This document shows positions 1 through 10,200 of a stretch of 64,000 nucleotides of DNA, in pieces. The translations under genes and the position numbers were made by a program. Location of the stretch: contig NMRA01000334.1 of NCBI GenBank assembly GCA_002633005.1, positions 368,300 to 432,299 on the forward strand. Reading direction: 5' to 3'. The notes under the pieces were generated by a model that was not told the DNA's origin, made no database searches, and worked only from the letters and a program-made list of their open reading frames with translations. Source of the DNA: Phoronis australis (lineage: Eukaryota > Phoronida > Phoronidae). The number at the start of each line of letters is the position of its first letter. Position 1 is the first letter of the stretch.

Positions 1-1555
1 TTTGTCTTTGTAATAAAACGGTATCATTTGGAATAAATTGTTACAAAATTGATTTGTCTTTATAACAAAATGAAGCGAGAAGAACACTTTAAATCCTCGT
101 GACATACGATGTTATGGCACACACTGGCACGAAATTCTAGCAATGACATAGCACGCACTCACGCACCGACCAAGGACAATTCACTGTCATTCTTGAGGAG
201 TTTAATCATTGGCCCGATGATTTATGTGCCAATGCACGTCACTTCAGCGTGCAAGTGTAAGGGTGGCTTAAGAGCTGTGAAATACGATGCAGTGACATCA
301 AGCGGTGGCTATCAAAATCTCCGTTGTAACATAAGAGCAACTGCAGTGATGCGAATCAGCGATAATGAGGTTTACGCGAGAATTGCCGCACCCCACCCAA
401 CCCCCGGCCCTTGCAGCACCCTTGGTTTGCCCAACCAATGACACTACTGGCCGTCTTATTTGATGGAATCAGTAGATACGGGCGGACCCTTATGGACTTG
501 TGTATGACAGTATTTCGTTTAAAAAAATTCTTATATGCTATGCACTCATCAGGTCCATTATATTTTTAAACTAAAGCCTGTTAAGAAGCAAACTGACGCG
601 GCTACAAGATGATTGGTGTCAAGAGGCCGTTTACGCAGACACATGTCTCTTTAATGTCCATGCTCACGAAAGGGATAAATGTGAGTCAATTCCCAACATA
701 AATAGGAGTAGTCAGATAAAAACGGTTAGACGAATCACGAACAAATCTTTGAGTCTCTTAATTTCCGTTTTGTAGCAGTAGCATTTGCGACTTTGAAATA
801 GAGCTCATGTGACGTGACAAAGCTTTGTCTTCAATCTATTCAACTCCAGATACAGAAAACCTCCAAAGCACGCGACAAGAGACAAAATCGTTGGTTATAG
901 TTTATCATCAACAAAGCATGGCTTAATTGAGACTTAGAACGTTGCATTTCACACAACAGAGATCAAAATTGATTTTACGTTACGAATACAGTTTAAATGG
1001 CGACCGAAGCTTTGACACAACTCAGTATTTCAGTCACTCGTATTTATCAAATGCACAATTAAATTATTTCCCCTTTAATACCAATGCACTTCGGTGTCAA
1101 AATTATCATGTTCTGGCGTGAAAGAAGACCTTCTGTGCGAACATTTTACTCTTCCAAAGCATTACGTCACCCTCTGCTTGATTATCATTGGTGGATGTGC
1201 TTCACTTGTTCATTAATTCACGGTGCCTGATAGCAACGTTCCAGCGTCCAGCGCGCAGTCGGATCCCTACACGCAGAAAATATGCTCAGGTTCTTGCCTT
1301 ACTTCCTTATTGGAAAGTCGTGTGAGTTGATACTCAGACAGGGAGATGATAAATGTTTTGCCGTTACCCGAGGGGACATTAACATAGAATTAAAAGTATA
1401 AAAGAATTATTGTGATGAAGAAACTAATCTGTGGCCTTGTAATTACTTAGTACAAATTGTTGGGGGTACCAGACTTCGTTGCTAAGTTACTCGACGTCAT
1501 CTCTACGGCCAATGATGAGCTCTAATAGCCGTGTAGTTTCTATTGAGCGCCAAAG
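1..1555. other. No recognisable gene
   Basis: AT-rich non-coding sequence. The only sizeable open frame (109-441, +, 110 codons) has a composition without domain, signal peptide or helix pattern and no flanking splice context that would support it. Nothing else was seen. Confidence 0.5.
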
Positions 1556-2064
1556 AGTTCTTAAACGAGTACTTTGTGCACGTAGAAATGTCCTTAATCA
1601 ACGCGTACTTTCAGTTCTTAAACGACCACCGTTCTGCTCTTATTCAGCGTGCACTTTTTCTAAGTCAACGCGTAGCTTTACTTAATAAACGCGTAATTTT
1701 AGTAGTCAGTTCACACTGTCCAATCCTGTCCGTGCTCTCAAATCTCAAAATGGCGGAAGACAGTCTACATGGGTGCAAGGAAACTCTTGAACAATGTCAG
1801 AGATTTTCATCAAGTGCTCACGTAAATGGCGATTTTGAGATTTGATAGCAAGGACATGATTGGACTGTGTGAACTAACTAAAAATACGCGTTGATTAAGT
1901 AAAACTACGCGTTGGTTAAACGTGCGCGTTGAATAAGAGCGAAACGATTATCGTTTAAAAACTAAAACTACGCGATGAATTAACAAAACTAGGCGTTGAT
2001 TAAGTAAAACTTCGCGTTGATTAAGCACTTTTTCTACGTGCAGAAATGTACTTGTTTAAGAACC
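1556..2064. mobile_element. Foldback element with arms of tandem ~20 bp ACGCG units
   Basis: The left arm (about 1556-1757) and right arm (about 1829-2064) are inverted copies: GTTCTTAAACGAGTAC at the left end matches the reverse complement of GTACTTGTTTAAGAAC at the right. Within each arm a ~20 bp unit (core CTTAATCAACGCGTAGTTTT) recurs in degenerate tandem, about five to six times. The inner part of the arms is unique (TCACACTGTCCAATC against GATTGGACTGTGTGA). The centre of ~70 bp holds no gene. The architecture resembles foldback (FB-type) DNA elements, with no transposase present. Confidence 0.75.
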
Positions 2065-2098
2065 CAATTGCGCTTCCTAAGTTTTTGACATGGTACTG

Positions 2099-2253
2099 CA
2101 GTGACGGATTTAGAGGGGACCAAGGGGGCCATGTACCCCTAAAATTCTACCGGATTCCTTCAGGCAGTTCGGGGGACGCGAATGTCAGAAGGGCAAAATC
2201 CTGGCTATTACTCTGTCCTGGCCCCCTTAACTCAAAATCCTGGATCCGCCCCT
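2099..2253 (-). mobile_element. GGCGGATC-family MITE, copy 1
   Basis: Ends CAGTGACGGATTTAGAGG and CCTGGATCCGCCCCT are inverted. The interior shares the segment CAGGATTTTGCCC..TCA..ATTCGC..CCGAACTG (seen here on the minus strand) with copies at 28003, 42971 and 59172. The flanks GGTACTG (2092-2098) and GGTAGTA (2254-2260) look like a diverged target-site duplication. No coding capacity. Confidence 0.75.
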
Positions 2254-2259
2254 GGTAGT

Positions 2260-3563
2260 AATCTGGAGTGCCTGACAGTTTTAAAAATAGGCCAGTCTCG
2301 TGGAACGCATTATATTTTTCGACCTCCACCACCTAAGAAGAGAGTTCAATCGAGTATGGGCCTATTCAAAACATATAACAAAAGTAACCATAGCGCAATA
2401 ATAACGACTATGAAGTACATGTACACATGCAATTAACACTCGAGTAAACAAAATAAAGATTTTTCGTTAGATTAATCTTATCTTAAGGAGCACTGAAACG
2501 CAAAAACTCGAACAAAATTACATTTAAAACAGATTGTGGCGAATCTACTTCAAGGGATGCTAACGTAAAGGTTTGAACATTGTAAGAATTTCTAGACAAG
2601 AACGTGAAAATCACTATTTTTGAAACACAGACGAAATGTATTGTCTATTATTATTATTGTTATTATTATTATTGTTATCATTATTAAATTGAAATTATTT
2701 AACGAAGACACTGTGCAATATTCTATACACAATACATCCTTAGCAAAGTGCTAATACATGATGGTTCTCAAAGATTTTAAATCATCTCATTTATGGTTCA
2801 AAGTTTTCACCGGGCTTCCATAAAAGCCAGCGAGCGCTGTTTCAAAAGAAATTTAAAGGGATTCCTAGAATCAACCTTAACGATATTGCGAGAAACATCT
2901 TGACAGCTGTAGATGCAGAATAGGCCTACGAGGGGGTTGAGATTTAAAATCTGGTGCAGGCTTGTGCCAAATTCAAATATTGATTATTTCCTCTGTACTA
3001 TCGGCAAGAACAGTAGTGTTTGTGATACAACTAATAAGATTAAAACGGTTGCCATTTCTATCAAATTAGCTTCTTAAATTGAATTCTTCGCGAAAATTGT
3101 TGTTGTGATTGTTTTTTTTTCCTGAATAAATACGATAAATATTCCCCAAAATACGATGTCGTTGTTTCTGCTGTGCTTACCTATGGAAGTGTGTTTACTG
3201 CAATGTCGGGTACACAGTTGGTTTACAGTGCATGATCTGTGAGCGCCAACAAAAGATTGCAAGAAGGCTTAAACAATAACAAACTTGTTACCTGATCTTG
3301 GAAACTCTGTCGTCTGGAGTTGAAACTGTACGGGTTGATTTTTGACAATATTAAGAAACTACTCATGAAAAATAAGCCGTGGAATGCACATAAGGACACA
3401 TCTATAAATTGAACCTGGCACATTTGACAGAATTGCATTCAAATCCCAGAAAAATAACGTTCAGTGCGTAAACCGTTTACCTCCGTGTTACAAATACCAT
3501 AAAAACTCATGAAATATGACGTCGCTTTTGTGTAACAATGGTACATTTCTACATGTGTATTCG
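2260..3563. other. No recognisable gene; one ATT microsatellite
   Basis: AT-rich non-coding sequence with an ATT/GTT simple repeat at 2646-2686. Short open frames here show no conserved feature. Confidence 0.45.
2646..2686. repeat. ATT trinucleotide microsatellite
   Basis: Imperfect TAT/TTA repeat interrupted by GTT and ATC. Confidence 0.85.
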
Positions 3564-3667
3564 ACGTAAAATGTAACAGTTACATAAAATGTAACTACTT
3601 GTTAAATTTTCGGAGAGGCCTATCAATGTAAATTGTAACAATGACATAAAATGTAACGACTGTTACT
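3564..3667. repeat. Short degenerate repeat of CATAAAATGTAAC
   Basis: Four occurrences of a (C)RTAAAATGTAAC-like word (about 3565, 3582, 3627, 3643) interleaved with GTTAC. This gives direct and partially inverted copies within ~100 bp. Confidence 0.55.
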
Positions 3668-4267
3668 ATGAAGTTCAAGGTTATAAAACCAAGACTGCGA
3701 CGTTATACCGAAAAAGTACTTAAGATTTTGAACGAAGAACAGACTTCACCGTGGCATCATATTGAAAAGCAGACTAGAATAAATACATCTGCGAATGTTC
3801 CTCAATTTGTTGAGTTCCCAATTCTTATTACGTAACCTCGCCATATCATGAAATGCAGAGACGGTAATCGGGATCTTGAAGTAGGCGCTCTTTGAGGTCA
3901 AATGTTCATTCTTGTGTGATGCTGTTCGAGCTAAGTTAGTAAAAAAAAAGTCGGTGAAAGCATGGCGGGCACCAAAATAAAGTATAAATAAAAGAAATTG
4001 AGGTTGCAACTTTTTGTAGAGACCAAAATGCTTATATTCGAGGAATTTGAAAAACAGGAAACGTTTGCTTAAGTTTGAATTGTGAAAACTTAAACAGTTA
4101 TTAAGTAAAAATTGAAATATAGTGATATCGTGTAACTTGGTGACTCCATATCTTTTAAAGTTGTAGTAGATTATGACGAAAATACAAGATAGGAAAATTA
4201 AAAAAAATATACCGTAAGTTAAATTTGTGCCGAATTCCTTAAAGCCACATACCGTTTTTTAAAACCA

Positions 4268-4357
4268 GGATATAAAGTGACCGCATTTTGAGAACCAGGT
4301 TTCTCCACTGAATAACGGGCATCAAACTGGTTTTCAAAATACGGACACGTTATATCC
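4268..4357. repeat. 90 bp imperfect palindrome
   Basis: Left arm GGATATAAAGTGACCGCAT followed by TTTGAGAACCAG pairs with the right arm CTGGTTTTCAAAATACGG followed by ACACGTTATATCC. Arms are ~35 bp and the loop is short. Probably a small foldback element. Confidence 0.65.
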
Positions 4358-5308
4358 GATTATTGCCATCAACTTGGTTCACATTTTGGTTAGTACCCGT
4401 AGTTCTGCTTATAACGAGACGCTGGCGTAGCTAATTACACAAGATAAAAGCGACTGGAATTCTTCACCGCGGCTTACATGTAGTTTATTTCAATTGAAGG
4501 TTTGTGATTTTAGCTTGACATAATTACCGGTGCTTGGGTCGTCAAACATACGATTTCACGGCAGCCCTAAAGGCCAAGACCTACCAGGTCGCGTCTAGTT
4601 TCGCATTCTCTATCAATGTTTCACCCTCTGACGTAAGTCTATCAAAATGGCACCTGGAGGTATAATTTCATTTAATTAATTTCTAAACAAAAAGCATTAC
4701 CACTCTGTAAATTATCTGGTTATGAAGGCCTACCTGTATCACTAACCAAAGCAAACATTCGCGCTCCCGAAACCCGTTGTCGTCGTATACATGTACACTG
4801 TAACAGTCACTACTGTGATTGCGGAATGAATACCATCCAATCAGAAAGGTTGTGCGCTATTTAGTGTGTGGCATGAATTTTCTTGTTAAATTGCCTTTAA
4901 GTAGAGAAAAGTGAGACAGCTGAATTTTGAAGAGTCACATGATGTGCCGGCAACAGTTTCGACGGTGCACTGGCAAAATGACATTTTATTGGCTAGCCAA
5001 TACATCGCCTATAAACGCCGAATGCGTACACAACCGATCTACTTTTTGATAGATAAAATAACGCGTAATTGACATTAGGGAAATAGTTACCTGTGCGCTT
5101 ATCTCCTTTTTGTGTTCTGGATTAAATATACAGATTATAGGTTTGCTGAACAAAAGTAAATTGTTACACTGTCTGTCACAAAATCATCAACGGAATGCTT
5201 TTATCATGTACCCAAGTAAATTGTCAAGGCAAAAAGATTGAATTGACTTAGTTAAGTCTTAGAGTAAACAATCGAAAAACAAAAAGTCACAGAGTTGATA
5301 GAGAGCAG

Positions 5309-5314
5309 GTAAGT
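5309..5314 (+). other. Orphan consensus 5' splice site
   Basis: AGAGCAG|GTAAGT is a full match to the metazoan donor consensus. No coding exon precedes it, so it could end a non-coding exon or be chance. Confidence 0.2.
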
Positions 5315-5736
5315 CTGTACTTGTTGGTCTTTCTGATTTTTAATTCATTTTCACTAAAAATTATTGTCAGCACCCGACGATACTATCGGTCCGCACAATA
5401 CACAAGAGTGTCACCAACCCAGGCCTACCCCAAGTATTCTCGGTGCACATGCTATTTGTTGACTTAACTTAGTACAACGAACGAGAACTGTGCCGTCGTG
5501 AAGCTTCCAATACCTTTCCTTTTTTAATGGGGAGCAGTCATACTCGATTGTCCAGGTTCGTTCAGTCTAGTCACTTGCGGGCGAAAACTGGAAAGAGGGT
5601 TAAATCTCGCCGAACTCGTAAGATGCTACTTTAACTGAAAGGGTGATCGTAACTTGGTGGTGACTCGATCACACTATTTCCAAGTTCTGCCTCAGCTCAA
5701 TATCATGCACCCCCTAAGTTCAGAAAAAAACCGTCG

Positions 5737-5894
5737 CGTGTACTCAGCGTAGAGTTAAGCCTCGCTAGGACCTACACTGGGACCTCGCTAAAATCTAGCC
5801 AAAGTCACTTGTTCTTATTTAAAAAACATATCATCATCTCAAGTAATCTTGCGAAATCTTGCGTTTTAGCGAAGTCCTAAGGTTACTGAACTCT
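5737..5894 (+). mobile_element. GTTCAGTAACGCTAGG-family MITE, copy 1 (diverged)
   Basis: Carries GCTAGGACCTACACTGGG, then GTCACTTGTTCTTATTT, then GCGAAATCTTGCGTTTTAGC and GTTACTGAACTC, in the same order as copies at 15492 and 63529. An inverted second copy lies 50 bp downstream. Confidence 0.7.
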
Positions 5895-5944
5895 ACCCAG
5901 TTGCGTGACCAAGAAACGTGAAGAATGGATGATTAGGAGAGACC

Positions 5945-6094
5945 TGCCTCCCGTTCAGTAACGCTAGGACCTCGCTAAAAGCAAGATTTTGCGAGATTAC
6001 GTGAGAAATTGCCGTGTAATTTAAATGAGAACACGTGACTGTGACTAGGTTTTAGCTAGGTGCTAGCGTAGGTCCAAGCGTTCACTGAACGCAT
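5945..6094 (-). mobile_element. GTTCAGTAACGCTAGG-family MITE, copy 2 (inverted)
   Basis: Starts TGCCTCCCGTTCAGTAACG and ends CAAGCGTTCACTGAACGCA, the reverse of the + strand copies. The middle matches in order (AGCAAGATTTTGCGAGATTA, GAGAACACGTGAC, GACTAGGTTTTAGCTAGG). Both ends carry the GTTCAGT terminal inverted repeat. Confidence 0.8.
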
Positions 6095-7479
6095 GCCCTT
6101 AGGCCTATTGATCCATGGCCTGTCGTATAGGAAACACAAAATAGTTTGTACAGGCCACTCACGTCATAACTATATGTTCATGTTAGCAAAATGTGAAATG
6201 TGACATGTGAATGAACTGAGGGACAATTTCGGTCCAATCCTTGCGTTGTCACACTAAGTGACGACGTGAGTCCTGTTTCTCATGAAATCTGTTGGCTTTT
6301 GTCGTTTGACATTAAAGCTATTTGTCTTAGTCGTAGTAAATTCGTTGTGAGTTTCTTTCTTTACAGCCAACAGTGCCATTAAATTTCAATCTTGAATATG
6401 ATACACTGTGCAACCTAATCAATGGTCTAACTACTCATCACCAATCTCGAAGACTGTGATCCAAATTCACAAAATTTTTTCAATATGTTAGGTCTAAATG
6501 CCATTCACCCCCGTTTTCAAATCACACTTTTAAAGAGTAAACTGAATGTTGTAATTTTTATTTTAGTTAGAAAGCACTCGATTTGACTCGATGACTTCGG
6601 ATGCATATCGCGACACAGTAAACTAGACATCAACTCCTACAAGGTGCTGCACCTGTTAACATGCGCCCATCACAGATGTGAAAATGAACAAAATTTCACA
6701 CAGTCAAAAACCGTGGCCTTCGTAATAAGGATGCATGTTCGGTAAGTAGATATAGCAACGTATGCCTTTACCGAGGTTTCGCTTCAGTTGAGACAGAAGT
6801 TATGCATGTTCTTTTAACCACAAAGCCTGACGCACCGTGCTGGTATTCCACGACTTGTGATAGAATTGTTCACTGCCTCAAGATGGCACTGTGGGAGGCC
6901 ATTTTGAGAAATAGAATAATCAACAGGGGCCTGTAAACAAACCGCGTGTGGCTTCATTCTGTTGACTTCAATACCTTTTCAGGACAACGCGTTTAATTGA
7001 GCAATGCAATAGAATAATAAAAGTTTAATTACGTGTGAAAAATACACTCAACTTTTGATTACATACTCAAGTAAAACGAAAGCTTTAAGATAACCAATAG
7101 GCCTCTATGAAGTCCTTGAAACATGCAATTAGTGATTTACGCTTCCTCACACTAGTGCAGCTCGCATACTACTTGTAAATCAATTCATTATCTGACTTTA
7201 AATCATAATCAAGAAAATTCCTCTGGGAAGACTCAAAATGATTTTTTGATTTTCTTACTTTGTTTAAATAATTTTAGAATTTCAATAACCCTCATCTTTG
7301 GAAGAAACACGATGAAATCGAGAATTTCGCACTGTTTAAATCACACAACGGTTTCAAAACCTGTGTCTTAGTAAGAATATCGATCGGTGTGCAGAATGTG
7401 TTATATTAATCTGCGTTTGCAGTAGAAAGGGAGTTTACGGTAGGCGGGCATGCACCTGCACATTTCGGGCATGACTCGT
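6095..7479. other. No recognisable gene
   Basis: Non-coding AT-rich sequence with no open frame of note on either strand and no repeat that could be assigned. Confidence 0.4.
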
Positions 7480-7756
7480 TTAACATCGGAATGAGACGAA
7501 CGCGACTGATTGGTTACGGTGATTGACGACGAAATTCGTCGGCGTAGCTGACATTTTATCTAGTAGTATTCAATGCACTTGCGACAGCTGATCAAAAAAA
7601 GACACAGCGGCGAGCGGTGCGAAGCACTACATACTTGCGTGTCATCCATTTCATTGTTTATGCTGGCGCGTTGAAGTTTAATGTATCCGACGTTAGACCT
7701 ACATGTAATGCCGACGAGCGGTACGTACGAAAGCAGAACGTAAGAGACAGGTAAGT
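7480..7756 (+). promoter_or_regulatory. CpG-rich stretch ending in a strong splice donor; possible untranslated first exon
   Basis: Locally enriched in CpG compared with its surroundings, contains GATTGGTTACGG (an inverted CCAAT word) and ends in GAGACAG|GTAAGT (GT at 7751-7752). This would suit a promoter plus non-coding first exon on the + strand. There is no transcript evidence and no reading frame, so it remains a weak candidate. Confidence 0.2.
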
Positions 7757-8080
7757 TTGGTTTGGAGAAGAAAGTGATAATATTAATAATTAATTTGAAT
7801 GCAAAAATGTTATGACAATTAGACCTTAATAGGTTTAAGTTATCGACCAGTATACGTGACCAATACTAGTTTAGTTTTCTATTGGAAGACCGAGAACAGC
7901 ACCTCATAAGGTATCATTTTTACGGCAGAGAAAAATTTGATTGTTGTTGAATAAATAAGACACCTTGAAGTTGTTAGTTTTAAACAGTGCCGTTGTCTGC
8001 CAGGCATTCGCTGAAATCAATGCTAACAACTTTACCAGTTAAATACTCTTAAAGTACATTGATATCCATTGAGTGAGACT

Positions 8081-8140
8081 TAGCTCAACCAGCCGAACGT
8101 TTGGCAGCGCCACAAGAGTTTCAGGCTCGATTCCGCGCTG
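8081..8140 (+). mobile_element. Degraded tRNA-derived SINE fragment
   Basis: TAGCTCAACCAGC resembles a pol III A box and GGCTCGATTCC (8124-8134) a B box, at tRNA-like spacing. Acceptor pairing is poor, so this is a relic rather than a tRNA gene. Confidence 0.4.
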
Positions 8141-8416
8141 GAATGATGTCAAAACACAATTTCTCGCCCACAATGTAACTTGAAAAGAAAACGCGTTTGT
8201 TCTTGCACTTTGATTTTACCCAATGAAACTACGCCATAGTCATTATTTTATGTCCTTTGAACAAGAAGATTTTCATTCTGACGTTTAAAGCGATGCATTT
8301 GAATGATTAGGCGAATACTAACACAAACAGTATACTGGATATCAAATTTAACATTCTCAGCTGTATCCGATACTAAATCTTAGTACGTTACGCAGAGACA
8401 TACAAATGTACATGTA

Positions 8417-8556
8417 TATTATCATTATTATTATTATTACTGTTACTGTTATTATTATCATTATCGTTATTATTATTATTACTGTTACTGTTATCATTAT
8501 CATTATCATTATTGTTGTTATTTATATCATCACAATCATTGTTATTATTATTACTT
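8417..8556. repeat. ATT microsatellite with a higher-order unit
   Basis: ATT/ATC runs interrupted twice by ATTACTGTTACTGTTAT about 43 bp apart, so a longer unit has been duplicated. The minus-strand poly-Asn/Asp frame here is an artefact of the repeat. Confidence 0.8.
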
Positions 8557-8559
8557 AAA

Positions 8560-9822
8560 CCTGGAAATTCCTTTATACAGCGTGAAAAGTCGAGCAAGCA
8601 AAATATATTTAGAATTCCCGAGACTAGCACGCATTATGAATCTGACTTTAACATATACACGCGACTCGTCAGGTGTGTGGAGAATGATCATCAAAATAAA
8701 TAATTAAACAGTAACCAAGAATAGTTTTTAAGAATTCGCTTTGCCACTGTGTATTGTGTAATGAGTGTTTCTATATTGCTCAATATTTAACTGCTACATG
8801 CAACTAGCAAGTTGCTAGCGTTGTTATCATTTCCGTTTCTTGGCTGTCAGTTTTACTTATAAAGTTGCGGATTTGGTGTGGTATCTAGAGTTAGCCTAGA
8901 GAAGATAACAGGTTTGTCATGCTGTTATCATAATTAGATTGGATAGTCTTGGCGCAATCATAAGTACTTAAAAATAATTTTCTCATTTGAATCCAGTGCT
9001 TGGTGCCGGTACAGACCATGCCTTGCTCAACTTTCGGTGTTGAAAGCGTCGCCGTTTTGCACAGACGAGTTTCTACTTAATTACAATGTATTACACAAAT
9101 TCCCCTGGAGATCAGAACGAGGTTTATTTCTCCCGTCGGTTTGTCTGTAAGCTATCGTACCATGTAGCACTGGTTGTGACACCGGTGAAACAGAATTATT
9201 TAAACTTCATCACGTAACCAGACGGTTACACGGTGGCTTCTTCACAAGATTGCTCTAATTATTTTCTAATCAACGACTAAATTGCATCTCAATTAAGATA
9301 GGAAAAGCGGTGTTTTAATAACGCGAGCATTCACCTCTGCAAAATTATACATCGGATGCAAACGCCAAGTAATGTTCATTACGACACAATGAAAATGCGA
9401 TAAAATTGGCGTTGGTGATTACGAATGAAACGCGATTTTTATAATTACCGATTCTTTTGAAGAGTATGTAATTTGACTTAACCGGACCTACTAATTTTGC
9501 AAATTGTGCACGTGACGTCATATATAAAAAGAGTTGTGGGATGTCAGCACCAGCGGACATGCATTTACTGTTTAAGATCTAAAGAGTGTACGCAGGCCCA
9601 TTAAAGCATTTCAAACAGCGAAAAGTTGTGCCAGTAAGCGAGCTAGATCGATCCATATCACCTGTGGGACACTTCCTGGGTTCTGGACAAGAGAGCTTAC
9701 CTCTATGACACGTGCAATATATTTATATAATAAAGGCGCTTCCACTGATTTATGCTTAGAGTGGATGGAATCTGCTGGAAGTCACGCAAAGTTGTCAATC
9801 TCACCCGACGATAACTAGCTAC
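8560..9822. other. No recognisable gene
   Basis: Non-coding sequence; no supported exon or repeat found. Confidence 0.4.
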
Positions 9823-10200
9823 TTAAAGGCGAAGGCAACATTTTTTCATGTCATTTTTAGCAAAAATAGGGTTCGTTGATTATCCTATACATATTTTTTT
9901 ACTTATTTACAGCTTTTCGTAATTTAATTAATTACTCGTCGTCTACTCCGGAAGTTACGTTTTGGGAGGCAAGAATTTCGCAATGACTGACAATGACTGA
10001 CTTGACTGCTCTCACAGTCAGACTGTATGAAAAGAAATTGACGCGAAATTCTTGCCTCCCAAAACGTCACTTCCGGAGTAGAGGACGAGAAATTAATTAA
10101 ATTACGAAAAACTATAATTAAGTGAAAAATATGTCTGGGATAATCAACAGACCTTGTTTTCGCTAAAAGTGACATGAAAAAAGATTGTCTTCGCCTTTAA
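9823..10200. mobile_element. 378 bp foldback MITE with TTAA ends
   Basis: Two ~165 bp arms (9823-9988 and 10034-10200) are inverted copies, ending in TTAAAGGCGAAGG and GTCTTCGCCTTTAA. Internal landmarks shared by the arms are CATGTCA, TTCGTAATTTAATTAATT, CTACTCCGGAAGT and TTTTGGGAGGCAAGAATTTC. TTAA at both ends suggests piggyBac-type mobilisation. The ~45 bp centre has a repeated CAATGACTGA. No open frame of its own. Confidence 0.85.

Noticed and set aside
109-441. 110-codon frame on the + strand
   Set aside because: No motif and no splice context; not distinguishable from chance.
2046-2436. Overlapping short frames with Gly/Pro-rich peptides
   Set aside because: They fall in or beside the MITE at 2099-2253. 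Similar peptides recur at 27964-28191, 42933-43124 and 59082-59371 only because the MITE recurs.
8417-8556. CRISPR-like array
   Set aside because: The repeated blocks are microsatellite units without spacers; the genome is clearly animal.
8388-8630. Asn/Asp-rich minus-strand protein
   Set aside because: It is the translation of an ATT/ATC microsatellite.
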